From Streptococcus pneumoniae (lineage in GTDB: Bacteria; Bacillota; Bacilli; Lactobacillales; Streptococcaceae): 64,000 nt of DNA. Under the pieces are notes generated by a model, which saw nothing but the letters and a program-made list of their open reading frames with translations, was not told where the DNA came from and did not search any database. Of this stretch, positions 18,283 to 26,508 are shown piece after piece. Both the position numbers and the translations under genes were made by a program. The DNA is taken from assembly GCF_001096185.1 (NCBI RefSeq), contig NZ_CRPU01000001.1, positions 1 through 64,000 of the forward strand, written 5' to 3'. The stretch's first letter is position 1, and the number at the start of each line of letters is the position of its first letter.

Positions 18283-18762
18283 CTATAATTTAACTGCTAA
18301 ACGTGCTTTTGATACTAAACTGTATGGAATTTGGACGGTTTTCTTACGTGTCTTGTCCATATATTCCATAGTCAACTCGTCCTCTTCGAAGGCCAACAAG
18401 GTTCCTTCAAAGACCTTTTGCTTATCGATGGCTTGGTAGAGCCCGACATGGATGTATTTCCCAACCGCTCCAGCGACGGCATCCTTGGTTTTCAAAGGAC
18501 GTTCCAAGCCTGGACTGGTGATCTCTAGGAAATATTGTTCTGGGAAGGGATCTGGCTTGATGGTGTCTAGGACAGGACTGATCATTTCTGTCAAGTCTGC
18601 CGTGTCGTTCAAGGTAATTCCTTCAGGTTTATCTACAAAAATACTGAGAATCATGTCACTGCCAATCTTTCCATACTCGATATCCACGAGTTCAAAAGGT
18701 GCTTGTATGACAGGTTCTACAACTTCTCTGACTAATTCTACGATTGTTGCGATTGCGTCCAC
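18283..18762 (-). CDS. rimP: Ribosome maturation factor RimP
   Basis: About 159 residues, needed for 30S subunit maturation. [21 protein letters not shown] and [11 protein letters not shown] are the family motifs. The start is uncertain. The ATG at 18810 lies only about six bases from the predicted transcript start and has no ribosome site. The GTG at 18762 gives the usual annotated protein but overlaps a very strong AGGAGGTGG Shine-Dalgarno. An in-frame AUC at 18753 sits at the ideal distance from it. A hairpin (AGAGGCG...CGCCTCT, 18776-18801) precedes the site. First gene of the rimP-nusA-rnpM-ylxQ-infB-rbfA operon. Confidence 0.93.
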   Translation of the reverse strand: MDAIATIVELVREVVEPVIQAPFELVDIEYGKIGSDMILSIFVDKPEGITLNDTADLTEMISPVLDTIKPDPFPEQYFLEITSPGLERPLKTKDAVAGAVGKYIHVGLYQAIDKQKVFEGTLLAFEEDELTMEYMDKTRKKTVQIPYSLVSKARLAVKL

Positions 18763-18822
18763 CTCCTCATAAGCAAGAGGCGAAGATATTTCCCCGCCTC
18801 TCTTTCTCATATTCTTACTCTT

Positions 18823-18851
18823 AGTATAGCACGTTTACCAACTTATGTAAA
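18823..18851 (-). promoter_or_regulatory. Promoter of the rimP-nusA-infB operon
   Basis: Minus strand: -35 TTTACA (18851-18846), 17-base spacer, -10 TATACT (18828-18823). Start expected near 18816. Confidence 0.75.
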
Positions 18852-18888
18852 GCAAAAGCACTTATACAGCCTGATTTTAGGCTATTTC

Positions 18889-19524
18889 TTAAAATTCTGC
18901 CTCAACTCGGTAGATAACTTGCCCCTTGTTGGAGAATTTTTGCTCGTATTCTGTCATGACATTGCCTTCAAAATCACTGGCATGTAAATCAAGCCAGACA
19001 CCATTGAGCTTCATGCCATACTGAGAAAAGCTCACTAGGCTGTACTCAAACAAGCCACGGTTATCTGTCTTGAAATGAATTTCTCCATTTTCAGGCAAGA
19101 TACGTTTGAAGGTATCCAAGAAGGTTTTGTAGGTCAAACGACGCTTTTCATGGCGTTTTTTCGGCCATGGATCTGAAAAGTTCAGATACAAGCGATCAAT
19201 CTCACCGTCTTCAAAGTAGTCAGTCAAGTCAGAACCATCTACCCATAAAAGCTTGATATTAGGCACTCCAACTTCAAGCACCTTGTCCAAAGCGTAGCTC
19301 AAAACAGACTTTTGAATATCAATCCCGATATAGTTGATATCAGGGTTTTGCTTTGCCATACCTGAAACAAAGGCACCCTTTCCACTTCCAACTTCCACAT
19401 GAATGGGATTGTCATTGCCAAACAAGTCACGCCATTTCCCCTTGGCTTCCAAGGGATTGAGGACCACATACTGGGGATTTGCCTCTAGTAATTCTGTCGC
19501 CCCTTTACGATTTCTAACTCTCAT
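18889..19524 (-). CDS. trmB: tRNA (guanine-N7-)-methyltransferase
   Basis: A 211-residue SAM-dependent methyltransferase that makes m7G46 in t[14 protein letters not shown] is the SAM-binding loop; [19 protein letters not shown] is the TrmB signature; [12 protein letters not shown] lies near the C-terminus. The start MRVRNRKGA at 19524 overlaps the ccrZ stop and has a GGAAAGAG site; a longer reading from 19647 runs into ccrZ and is rejected. ccrZ-trmB pairing is conserved in streptococci. Confidence 0.96.
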   Translation of the reverse strand: MRVRNRKGATELLEANPQYVVLNPLEAKGKWRDLFGNDNPIHVEVGSGKGAFVSGMAKQNPDINYIGIDIQKSVLSYALDKVLEVGVPNIKLLWVDGSDLTDYFEDGEIDRLYLNFSDPWPKKRHEKRRLTYKTFLDTFKRILPENGEIHFKTDNRGLFEYSLVSFSQYGMKLNGVWLDLHASDFEGNVMTEYEQKFSNKGQVIYRVEAEF

Positions 19525-20315
19525 CTTCTCTTTCCATACTTGTCTCGGAAGTGACGCAAGCCATGGATCTCCCGATTGACATTTTCTAAATCTTGGTTCA
19601 TATAATACTTGGAAATCTGGCTCAAATAAGACAATTGACCGTACCAATACAATTTATTTAATACCGTTTGATTGTACTTATAACCGTAGTAGGTCAACCA
19701 TTCCTTCCACTGATGTTCTGGAATATAATGGCAGAGCATATGGGCCACATCAAACATGCGGTCGGTCAAGCGAACCGAATCCCAATCCACCAAATAAATC
19801 AAGCCACTATCTGTCTCAATCCAATTACTATGTCGTACATCTCCATGGACAATGGTCGCATAGTCCTCTCTAAATCCTGGAATAGTCTGACGTAAATCAG
19901 CCATCACTTCACTGATAAAATGATTTTTACGCAAAGCATCTGGAGCCGTTTCCTGCCAAGACTGTAGTAAATCAACAGGTGTTTCCATGGCATATCCCAA
20001 ACGGCTCAACTGCGTCATCAACGGACGTGAGCGATGCAGACGGGTTAAAATATTGACGATTTGTTTACGATTCATATCATAGGGGGTCAATATTTTGCCT
20101 GTCAACCATTCTTGAGCACACATATCACGCCCATCTGCCAAACGGCGACTCCATAATAATTGTGGAGCAATTTGTTCTCTAGCTAGACCAGGTAGGATTG
20201 GAGAGGTGTTCATTTTTACAAAGATGCGCTTCCCATCAGGATAGCTACCCATATAAGCCTTGCCACTTTTCCCAGGTATGGGAGTCAGTGTTAGCTCATT
20301 ATCACCCAAATCCAT
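19521..20315 (-). CDS. ccrZ: Cell-cycle regulator CcrZ (aminoglycoside-phosphotransferase-like fold)
   Basis: A 264-residue kinase-fold protein. [12 protein letters not shown] near residue 165 is the catalytic loop (HGD...N) and [11 protein letters not shown] holds the metal-binding Asp. CcrZ in S. pneumoniae couples cell division to DNA replication through DnaA and is placed by FtsZ; the family is also reported to have sugar kinase activity. The N-terminus [18 protein letters not shown] matches the family. The first in-frame ATG at 20315 is used. It overlaps trmB by four bases. Confidence 0.9.
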   Translation of the reverse strand: MDLGDNELTLTPIPGKSGKAYMGSYPDGKRIFVKMNTSPILPGLAREQIAPQLLWSRRLADGRDMCAQEWLTGKILTPYDMNRKQIVNILTRLHRSRPLMTQLSRLGYAMETPVDLLQSWQETAPDALRKNHFISEVMADLRQTIPGFREDYATIVHGDVRHSNWIETDSGLIYLVDWDSVRLTDRMFDVAHMLCHYIPEHQWKEWLTYYGYKYNQTVLNKLYWYGQLSYLSQISKYYMNQDLENVNREIHGLRHFRDKYGKRR

Positions 20316-20438
20316 TTCTTTCCTCCGTATAAAGTTTCCTTACTATTCTACTAGTTTTTGGCCTATTCGTCAACCGCTCCACACCCGATTCTCAAAGAAA
20401 AGCCTCTGGGGTGGTTTGGTGGATTATCATTATAGAAA

Positions 20439-20474
20439 GAAAAAGGCAAGCACCGTCTTCTGCTTACCTTTCAT
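20439..20474 (-). terminator. Terminator after the CPBP protease gene (end of the blp locus)
   Basis: Minus strand: AAAGGTAAGCA, loop, TGCTTGCC then TTTTTC. Confidence 0.8.
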
Positions 20475-20479
20475 GATTT

Positions 20480-21091
20480 TTATAAATAATATAAGAGTGG
20501 CCAAGCATTGTAAAACATGTGAACTAGAGTAGAAACCCATAGGTTTTGACTCTTTTTATAAGCAAAGCCCAGTAACAAGCCCCCAAGTAGATAAAAAATA
20601 AACGAAGGGATATTAGAAGGTCCATGCATGAAAGAAAAGAGAGAGGAAGTTAGCATAAGCCCTAACCAAGAATTGTCAAAAACCGCACCTTGAAGAAGTC
20701 CTCTGAAAATGAGTTCCTCCTGGATGGGTCCAAAAACTGAGGTAGTCAAAATCAAAGACAGGGAAATTCCTCTGCTGACTTCCGCCAAGTGTTGAACTCC
20801 CGCGCCAGAAGAAACAGCGAAGAAATGAATATAAACCAGCGTCTCAAGTACACTTAGAAGAAAGATTGCAATGAAAAGCAAAAGGTCTTTCTTGCTTAAC
20901 ATCCCAAAAGAAATCATTTCAAACTTTCTAGCATAAGTAACACTCAGCGAGGTTACTAGAAGACTTACAATGATCAATGCAGATTCATTTTGAAAAAAGT
21001 CCCCATGGTTAATCGTATAAGGAACTGTAATGACGATTATTAGTACTAAAAATCCAAAGCACAAGGCATGAAATTTATCAAAAAACTCCAT
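20480..21091 (-). CDS. CPBP (CAAX-type) intramembrane metalloprotease, PncP-like
   Basis: A 203-residue membrane protein with about six hydrophobic segments and the CPBP catalytic motifs: EELIFRG (EExxxR), FSFMHG and LVHMFYN (His ligands). In S. pneumoniae a protein of this kind (PncP) closes the blp locus, next to blpZ, as here. Such proteins often give immunity to bacteriocins or process peptides. The BOX element at 21167-21271 lies between it and blpZ. The gene is followed by a terminator. Confidence 0.85.
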   Translation of the reverse strand: MEFFDKFHALCFGFLVLIIVITVPYTINHGDFFQNESALIIVSLLVTSLSVTYARKFEMISFGMLSKKDLLLFIAIFLLSVLETLVYIHFFAVSSGAGVQHLAEVSRGISLSLILTTSVFGPIQEELIFRGLLQGAVFDNSWLGLMLTSSLFSFMHGPSNIPSFIFYLLGGLLLGFAYKKSQNLWVSTLVHMFYNAWPLLYYL

Positions 21092-21166
21092 AAAATTATC
21101 CTCCTCACCAAACAGACTTCCTACGCGTCATTCTTTAGCTTTAGTCTTTCCAAAACAAACCATTTT

Positions 21167-21271
21167 ATACTCTTCGAAAATCAAATTCAAACCACGTCAA
21201 CGTCGCCTTGCCGTACTCAAGTACAGCCTGCGGCTAGTTTCCTAGTTTGCTCTTTGATTTTCATTGAGTAT
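21167..21271 (+). repeat. BOX element (boxA-boxC form, no boxB)
   Basis: Starts TACTCTTCGAAAATC, contains the boxA core CGTCAACGTCGCCTTGCCGTA (target of the BOX-A1R typing primer), then boxC CAGCCTGCGGCTAGTTTCC and the end TTGATTTTCATTGAGTAT. Nearly identical to the copy at 30162-30266. The end of blpZ reads into boxC. Confidence 0.92.
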
Positions 21272-21475
21272 TAGTAACCAAAATCCGACCACATAGCCAG
21301 CCCCTAAGAAGATAGCCATTAAAGATAGCATGGGATTCAGAAAATAAAACATCACAACAGATACAAAGGTTAGCACAAAAACATTAAAGGCAATGGTGTC
21401 AGAAGCCAAGACCAGAATATAAGGTGTCAACCAGTCTAAGGTTTTTGAATCTAGGAAAAATAAGTGTTTATACAT
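21242..21475 (-). CDS. blpZ: BlpZ-like small membrane protein
   Basis: A 77-residue membrane protein starting MYKHLFFLDSKTLDWL, with two or three hydrophobic segments (FNVFVLTFVSVVMFYF and LSLMAIFLGAGYVVGFWLLI). I recognise it as the BlpZ type of the pneumococcal blp immunity region. The start at 21475 has GAGGAGG at proper spacing; the longer reading from 21580 overlaps blpY. The last ten codons (LNENQRAN and neighbours) come from boxC of the adjoining BOX element, so the repeat supplies the C-terminus and stop. Confidence 0.8.
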   Translation of the reverse strand: MYKHLFFLDSKTLDWLTPYILVLASDTIAFNVFVLTFVSVVMFYFLNPMLSLMAIFLGAGYVVGFWLLILNENQRAN

Positions 21476-21515
21476 GATAACCTCCTCTATGGCTGAAAAG
21501 CAAGACTTGGTTTTT

Positions 21516-22205
21516 TTACCCCAAGACCCTATGTAGAAAAGTGAGCAAAAATGGTAAGTTTGCGATGATATTATTAACAATATGAATCGAATAAGAAGGA
21601 TAGATACTCTTCGTATAACGTGTTAGACAGGCAAATAGACAGCCCACTGCCGTATAGACAAGAATATCTGCGAGACTTGGCAAGCTAGAAAAGTGGGGCA
21701 AGGCAAATAAGAATGACGGAAAGAGAAGATCCAGCCCCCATCTCGAATGCTTAAAGAAGGCATGTTGAAGCAGTCCTCTACACACCAATTCTTCCATCAG
21801 AGGTCCTAGCACGATTAAGGTTAGGTAAACACCAAACTCCGCAAAATTGGTCTCACTATAGGCAATAAACAAATTCCAACCTTCATTGGTTCCCTGAACA
21901 TGTTTAGCTGTCAGATAGTTAAAGCAGATAAGTACAACAGCGGCTAACACCGTCAGAACAGAATAGCTCAACCACTTTTTCCTAGGGATACGAAAGAGAT
22001 AAGCATGGCCCGACCTGACCAAAATCCAAATCATCAAGCCGATAAAGAGAAGGCTGATGATGTTTCGAATCCAGATAAGATTTCCCACCCAAGACGAGAA
22101 CTCCCAATAATTGCTCCAAAATTGGGTTGTCCAAAACAAGCCAAAAAACAAAAACAAATAAGAAAGAATTGCACTCGTTTTGAAAAGAATAGGGTGTTTT
22201 TTCAT
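21516..22205 (-). CDS. blpY: BlpY-like CPBP intramembrane protease (putative bacteriocin immunity)
   Basis: A 229-residue protein with about seven hydrophobic segments. CPBP motifs are EELVCRGLLQHAFF (near residue 143), FALPHFSS and SIHIVNN. In S. pneumoniae BlpY lies between blpX and blpZ and is needed for full bacteriocin immunity. The ATG at 22205 follows GGGAGGAG. The gene order blpX-blpY-blpZ-pncP is kept here. Confidence 0.85.
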   Translation of the reverse strand: MKKHPILFKTSAILSYLFLFFGLFWTTQFWSNYWEFSSWVGNLIWIRNIISLLFIGLMIWILVRSGHAYLFRIPRKKWLSYSVLTVLAAVVLICFNYLTAKHVQGTNEGWNLFIAYSETNFAEFGVYLTLIVLGPLMEELVCRGLLQHAFFKHSRWGLDLLFPSFLFALPHFSSLPSLADILVYTAVGCLFACLTRYTKSIYPSYSIHIVNNIIANLPFLLTFLHRVLG

Positions 22206-22269
22206 ATAACTCCTCCCTACTATCTACAAGGCAGAATGGCTCGCCTTGTCAGGCTCTACTGCTGTAAGA

Positions 22270-22653
22270 TTAAGAAGACAGTTTGTTCTTTTTAAGGCGA
22301 ACCTGACTACTAGATAATAGATACATTAAGGCATTAAAGACAATGAAAATATGTCCATAGAATAAAATCAACCTCGCATCCAAACCAAGATAAAGTTTGA
22401 CCATCAAAAAGATGAGCAAAAGAATTTGAAACCATAAGGTTTTTCCAAAAATAAATTTAAAGCGGTTTCGAATGTCTACTTCCTTGATTTTTACCGCCAC
22501 CCCTTTATTAGCAAGAAGGAAAACACCGGCTTCAAATAATCCACTGTAGAGAACAATCCACCCAATCGATACATTAGAGATTTGTAAAAATGTCCCTAAA
22601 AGAATATTCAACATACTACTCAAGAAAATAACAAGAAATAATCTGTATTTCAT
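22270..22653 (-). CDS. blpX: BlpX-like membrane protein (putative immunity)
   Basis: A 127-residue protein with four hydrophobic segments, beginning MKYRLFLVIFLSSMLN and ending SQVRLKKNKLSS. Position just upstream of blpY fits BlpX of the pneumococcal immunity region. The ATG at 22653 has a strong GGAGG upstream. Family assignment rests on position and topology, so the symbol is tentative. Confidence 0.65.
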   Translation of the reverse strand: MKYRLFLVIFLSSMLNILLGTFLQISNVSIGWIVLYSGLFEAGVFLLANKGVAVKIKEVDIRNRFKFIFGKTLWFQILLLIFLMVKLYLGLDARLILFYGHIFIVFNALMYLLSSSQVRLKKNKLSS

Positions 22654-22735
22654 ATTAAATACCTCCATTCATTTATTTCACTAACAATTTAATAGAGCCT
22701 TCTACTCAAATATCCTGTCAGAAAAGGATAGAAAG

Positions 22736-23140
22736 CTACTTTTTATAATATTTCAAACCCCAAATGAGTAAAAGCATGATAAGCAAGCAGAGAATAGCGC
22801 CAATATAGGCAATTAGTTGTTGATAGAATTCTCCTGCTGTGATCCCTCTATACAAACAAATAATAGACATAAAGCCTGTCAAGCCGATATACATGAGTTG
22901 ATTAGTTCTAGGACTAACCAAATCATCATCTTCAAACTTTCTTATCCTCATTTCTCTAGTGAGGTAAACAGTGACCAAAATAGAAGCCAAGTTAATAACC
23001 ACTAAAAGAAATTGGAAAACCAAGGAAAAATTTAAAAACTGACGAGATAGAAATAGATAAGTAGAGACAAGCAAGGGCGACTGACCTAGGAACAATCTTG
23101 CAAGAAAGATGTTCCGTTTTTTAGCAAGAAAAGCTTTCAT
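22736..23140 (-). CDS. Membrane protein of the blp immunity region
   Basis: A 134-residue protein with four hydrophobic segments, starting MKAFLAKKRNIFLARLFLG and ending LLIWGLKYYKK. The start at 23140 has AAAGGAG upstream and overlaps the stop of the 54-residue gene (ATGA). It resembles pneumococcal blp-locus membrane proteins (Pnc-type), probably immunity or accessory. The longer frame from 23224 overlaps the small gene and is rejected. Confidence 0.72.
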   Translation of the reverse strand: MKAFLAKKRNIFLARLFLGQSPLLVSTYLFLSRQFLNFSLVFQFLLVVINLASILVTVYLTREMRIRKFEDDDLVSPRTNQLMYIGLTGFMSIICLYRGITAGEFYQQLIAYIGAILCLLIMLLLIWGLKYYKK

Positions 23141-23301
23141 TTCTTTGCTCCTTTCTTTTTCATGATAGCAAAATAGATCATAACTGCAATCACATAGGCT
23201 ATGGTATAAAATAGATGATACCAAGCACTCTCCCTAAGCGGATATAGAAAGATGGACATGATTAGATACAAGATGAAAATGACAAATATTTTTTTCTTCA
23301 T
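23137..23301 (-). CDS. 54-residue membrane protein, first gene of the BlpR-controlled operon
   Basis: Minus strand from 23301: MKKKIFVIFILYLIMSIF ... MKKKGAKK, 54 residues with two hydrophobic segments and basic ends. TTAGGAGG lies at ideal spacing before the ATG. Its stop overlaps the next start (ATGA). It directly follows the BlpR-box promoter ending at 23348, so it should be pheromone-regulated. Typical of small bacteriocin-immunity membrane peptides; exact family not recognised. Confidence 0.7.
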   Translation of the reverse strand: MKKKIFVIFILYLIMSIFLYPLRESAWYHLFYTIAYVIAVMIYFAIMKKKGAKK

Positions 23302-23347
23302 AAGATTTCCTCCTAAATATTTATTGAGCTAGAATCTTTACACTGCT

Positions 23348-23411
23348 AGTATAGCACTCATTTTGACCTTGGACCACTCAAATCACAAATGGTCATCAAA
23401 ACATCTTGAAT
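23348..23411 (-). promoter_or_regulatory. BlpR-type binding site and promoter (copy 1)
   Basis: Minus strand direct repeat ATTCAAGAT-N12-ATTTGTGAT (23411-23382), then 28 bases to -10 TATACT (23353-23348). The same layout occurs at 23825-23888. The 9-N12-9 arrangement is that of ComE/BlpR-class regulators. It would drive the 54-residue gene and the genes towards blpZ. Confidence 0.75.
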
Positions 23412-23420
23412 TGTTAAAAA

Positions 23421-23452
23421 ATTAAAAAGCAAGCATGAAAAACATACTTGCC
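23421..23452 (-). terminator. Terminator upstream of blp promoter copy 1
   Basis: Minus strand GCAAGTATG, loop TTTTT, CATGCTTGC then TTTTT. It ends the transcript of the 39-residue gene. An almost identical copy is at 23899-23929. Confidence 0.78.
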
Positions 23453-23581
23453 CTTTACACCGTATTGATACCAACTTAATTTGTAGATTTTTTATCCTGC
23501 TATCACATATCATTTTGACAGGCGAAACAATATTAAAGAAACTCCCCTGTAGATTAAACTAGCGATAAAAAATCTTTTTAT

Positions 23582-23701
23582 CTAATTAGATCTATCTTTA
23601 TTCTTCTTTGGAGATTTTAAAAATTTTTCCCTAATTAAAGAAGTAATAAAAGAAACAAACATGCCAACAACAAAAACAATAAGAAAACTTTTGAAATCCA
23701 T
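23582..23701 (-). CDS. 39-residue membrane peptide in the blp locus
   Basis: Minus strand from 23701: MDFKSFLIVFVVGMFVSF ... KNKDRSN, 39 residues with one membrane segment and a basic tail (KSPKKNKDRSN). GGAGG stands six bases before the ATG. It is downstream of BlpR-box promoter copy 2 and upstream of a terminator. The shape is that of a small single-span immunity peptide. No bacteriocin gene that it would protect against remains in the window. Confidence 0.6.
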   Translation of the reverse strand: MDFKSFLIVFVVGMFVSFITSLIREKFLKSPKKNKDRSN

Positions 23702-23731
23702 AATTACCTCCAAGTACACAAGCTCAAGTCT

Positions 23732-23776
23732 TTAAGCAAGCATAATAGCCAATTGTAACATTGTTTTTGCATTCAC
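23732..23776 (-). pseudogene. Possible remnant of a bacteriocin leader peptide
   Basis: Directly under BlpR promoter copy 2 a GTG at 23776, eight bases after GAGG, starts the 14-codon frame MNAKTMLQLAIMLA and then stop. Blp bacteriocin precursors start with leaders such as MNTKMM-QF--MD-EMLA-VEGG, so this looks like a leader that has lost its double-glycine end and the mature peptide. The match is short; chance similarity is possible. Confidence 0.35.
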
Positions 23777-23824
23777 GAGGAATACCTCTTTTTACTTTCG
23801 TCCTATTGCAACCTTAATAAGGTT

Positions 23825-23888
23825 AGTATACTACTATTTTTTAAAATTTTCCATCCAAATCACGAATGGTCATCAAAACATCTTGAAT
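23825..23888 (-). promoter_or_regulatory. BlpR-type binding site and promoter (copy 2)
   Basis: Minus strand ATTCAAGAT-N12-ATTCGTGAT (23888-23859), 28 bases, -10 TATACT (23830-23825). Spacing is identical to copy 1. It would drive the leader remnant and the 39-residue gene. Confidence 0.75.
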
Positions 23889-23898
23889 TGTAAAAAAT

Positions 23899-23929
23899 TT
23901 AAAAAGCAAGCATGAAAAACATACTTGCC
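23899..23929 (-). terminator. Terminator upstream of blp promoter copy 2
   Basis: GCAAGTATG, loop TTTTT, CATGCTTGC then TTTTTAAA on the minus strand; ends transcription from the blpSRH operon or the 118-residue gene. Confidence 0.78.
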
Positions 23930-23978
23930 CTAAGGGAACTTAACAACGTAAAGACCTAAAATCGAAAGCTACTCACCC

Positions 23979-24335
23979 TTACTTCCGTCTGTTCTCATAT
24001 ATTCTCATAATCGCAACCAGGATACAGGCTGTCCCACCTGCCAAAACCAGGAGGGTGATGATAATGTTGAGAATTTCAGGCGTCCTCTCTATTCTGTTGA
24101 CAAGACGGACTAAAGACAATACTGTCAATAAGAGTAAAGCTACTGACCCTGTCCGAATTAAAGAAGACATTCGATTCTCAACTGCATATAAAAAGGCTGG
24201 TAGCATAACACAGGCTATAGCAATCACAAACAGATTGCCCCCTGTTTCTTCTCCCTTGTTCACCACGGAAATCATGAGAAGATTCGATGCTATAATCAAC
24301 GTAGAACAGATGATAAAAAAGGACTTCTTATTCAT
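23979..24335 (-). CDS. Hydrophobic 118-residue protein downstream of blpH
   Basis: Starts MNKKSFFIICSTLIIAS and ends AIMRIYENRRK; four hydrophobic segments. GAGGTG stands before the ATG at 24335. It takes the place where blpC, blpB and blpA normally adjoin blpH in S. pneumoniae. It looks like an immunity-type or DUF membrane protein and is not related to BlpC. It may be transcribed with blpSRH, as no promoter is evident in the 68-base gap. Confidence 0.68.
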   Translation of the reverse strand: MNKKSFFIICSTLIIASNLLMISVVNKGEETGGNLFVIAIACVMLPAFLYAVENRMSSLIRTGSVALLLLTVLSLVRLVNRIERTPEILNIIITLLVLAGGTACILVAIMRIYENRRK

Positions 24336-24403
24336 ATAGGACACCTCATATACTATGGCATTTTAATTGATGACTGCAGGCAGTACTTCTTTCCACAAAT
24401 CTT

Positions 24404-25753
24404 CTAATCATCAACCGACATCGAGTGAATCGTTAAAACCTGACGAAAGACTTGATTTTGACAGGTGGTATTGAGGCTGGTATTAGGATGACTTTCCACA
24501 ATTTTCATAACGGTATAGAGACCAACTCCTCTCTCCTCCCCTTTAGAACTGGCTCCAAAGGAGAAGATTTCAGAAATATCTATGCCCTCTTCTTTGATGG
24601 AGTTTTCGATAATAAAGGTCTCCTGTGCTCCATTTTTTAAAAAGGCGATTGAAACATGAGGTTGACTGGCCTCTACACTAGCTTCGATAGCATTGTCACA
24701 AAGGATAGACACAATGGTTAGAAAATCAAGTAGGCTCATCCCCTCGACCTGAATCTCCTCTGGAACTTCGACATTAAATACAATCTTCTTATCTCTGGCT
24801 TTTAAAAATTTTCCTGCTAGGAGACTTTTGAGGGCTTTATCACGAATATTCACGAGTCGTCCAAGGTCATATTTATTGTCCTGCAATTTTTCACTAGAAT
24901 CCTTTAAGACCGAGTCATAGACCTCTTTTATCTGCTCTATATCCTCCTCTTCAATGCCCAGACGTAAGCTGGTTAAGAGGTTGGTGTAGTCATGGCGAAA
25001 GCTCCGGACTTCCTTGTAAAGTTCCTCTATATGCCGACTATAGCGTTCCATATCTCTGTAGCGCAAGGTCTGTTCTTGGTCCAGTCTCTCATGAAGTTTG
25101 TCCTTCAAATAGGTATCCAATTTCTTGATAACCCCCATAAAAAAGAGCAGGTAAAAGACTAGGATGAGATGGCGAACAGTCGTTGATTGAATACCTTGTT
25201 CATATTCAAAGAAAGACAAAGTTTGCATCACTAGATAGTAGCCCCCCATTATCCAGTTAATCGTAGTCAGGGACTTTTGAAAACCTTTATCTAAAATCTC
25301 CTTTCTCAAGTTAGTGAAATCATAGTCCAACCATTTCAAAAAGACTAAAACTATGAAGCAAACGAATATCGTCATCAATAAAAAGATGGGATTGCTACCT
25401 TTATCTACAATTTCTTGTCCCCAAAATGGAAGCACAAAATAGGAGACCCCTCTATAAAAGAGATTCACCAATATCATTGGAAAGAGACCATAAAAGAAGA
25501 GGAGTTTTTTAGGAAGCCCTCTTAACAATAAGAAAGACAAGCCTATACCGTATAAGGGTTCCATAAAATAAGATAGATAATCATTTCCTACTATATAGCT
25601 AATCATTACAAAAACAACTGCCAAAAGTAGCTTAAAAAGAAAGGCCTTAAAAATTCTCTCAAAATTGAGACCAATTCCATCTACCTTAAAGAAAATAACA
25701 ATTTTTAGCCCATTAGTAATAAGCGTATACAATAATATCCAAGCAATATTCAT
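24404..25753 (-). CDS. blpH: Sensor histidine kinase BlpH (HPK10 family)
   Basis: A 449-residue sensor kinase for a peptide pheromone. Six to seven membrane segments fill residues about 1-215. The phospho-acceptor His lies in VRSFRHDYTNLLTSLR (about residue 247). The ATPase has the N box DNAIEASVEAS and a G box GVGLYTVMKIVE; the D box typical of other families is absent, as in HPK10. In S. pneumoniae BlpH detects BlpC and phosphorylates BlpR. The ATG at 25753 follows AGGAG. No blpC is found nearby, so the signal source is unknown. Confidence 0.92.
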   Translation of the reverse strand: MNIAWILLYTLITNGLKIVIFFKVDGIGLNFERIFKAFLFKLLLAVVFVMISYIVGNDYLSYFMEPLYGIGLSFLLLRGLPKKLLFFYGLFPMILVNLFYRGVSYFVLPFWGQEIVDKGSNPIFLLMTIFVCFIVLVFLKWLDYDFTNLRKEILDKGFQKSLTTINWIMGGYYLVMQTLSFFEYEQGIQSTTVRHLILVFYLLFFMGVIKKLDTYLKDKLHERLDQEQTLRYRDMERYSRHIEELYKEVRSFRHDYTNLLTSLRLGIEEEDIEQIKEVYDSVLKDSSEKLQDNKYDLGRLVNIRDKALKSLLAGKFLKARDKKIVFNVEVPEEIQVEGMSLLDFLTIVSILCDNAIEASVEASQPHVSIAFLKNGAQETFIIENSIKEEGIDISEIFSFGASSKGEERGVGLYTVMKIVESHPNTSLNTTCQNQVFRQVLTIHSMSVDD

Positions 25754-25766
25754 AAACTCTCCTAGC

Positions 25767-26504
25767 TCAATGCAAGTTATTGATAGCTTCAGACACTTCC
25801 CTGACCTTATAACGCGCTATCATACAGCTTCCACCATTGGGAAAGTAAAGCAGTTTTTCTTTCTTATCCAAACGAACTACATTGGCAGGATTGATCAGAA
25901 AAGAGCGATGGCACTGCAAGAGACGAGGCTCCTGCTTAAAAACCTCCTCTAAACTCGCTGTAAATTCCAGCCTGTCTGTCTTGGTATAGAGAATAACACG
26001 ATGGGCTCTGGGCGATGTTTCAAGATAGTAAACCTCTTTAAAAGGATACTGAAATTGGGCAAATTTTGATTTAAAGTAAAAGCAATCTTCCGCCAGACTT
26101 TTACTGTCTTGACTACTGGCATAGAGAAGGGCTGTCTCAATACGAGACTCAAACTCCTCTGCTGACAAGGCCTTATCAATGTAGTCCAAAGCAGACACTT
26201 GGTAGCGAAAGGACAGGGGCATAAACTCCGAGTGAGTCGTCACAAAGACGATGAGGGCATAAGGATCCCGATCCCGAATCTTTCTAGCCACTTCCAGACC
26301 CTTCATCTCCTCATTTCGAATCTCAATGTCCAAAAAGAATAGCTGATGGGCTCCCTTCTCATGCACCTCTGCCAGCAGTTGAGCTGGCTTACCAAAAACT
26401 TCAAAAGAACTGGGAGTGATATGATGTTCCTTCAAAAGTTTCTCAATCGTCGTTTCAATTCTAGTCTGTTGGGAAAAATCATCTTCTAAAACAAATATTC
26501 TCAT
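25767..26504 (-). CDS. blpR: Response regulator BlpR (receiver plus LytTR)
   Basis: A 245-residue regulator. The receiver domain (1-125) has the acidic pocket EDD near residue 7 and the phospho-acceptor Asp in LFFLDIEIRNEE. The C-terminal LytTR domain (about 140-240) includes YLETSPRAHRVILYT and LQCHRSFLINPANVV. LytTR regulators bind pairs of 9-bp repeats, matching the boxes at 23382-23411 and 23859-23888. Lies 13 bases upstream of blpH and four bases after blpS. Confidence 0.93.
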   Translation of the reverse strand: MRIFVLEDDFSQQTRIETTIEKLLKEHHITPSSFEVFGKPAQLLAEVHEKGAHQLFFLDIEIRNEEMKGLEVARKIRDRDPYALIVFVTTHSEFMPLSFRYQVSALDYIDKALSAEEFESRIETALLYASSQDSKSLAEDCFYFKSKFAQFQYPFKEVYYLETSPRAHRVILYTKTDRLEFTASLEEVFKQEPRLLQCHRSFLINPANVVRLDKKEKLLYFPNGGSCMIARYKVREVSEAINNLH

Positions 26505-26508
26505 CTTC

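Noticed and set aside
18763-18810. N-terminal extension of rimP from the ATG at 18810
   Set aside because: Only about six bases from the predicted transcript start, no Shine-Dalgarno, and not part of the family.
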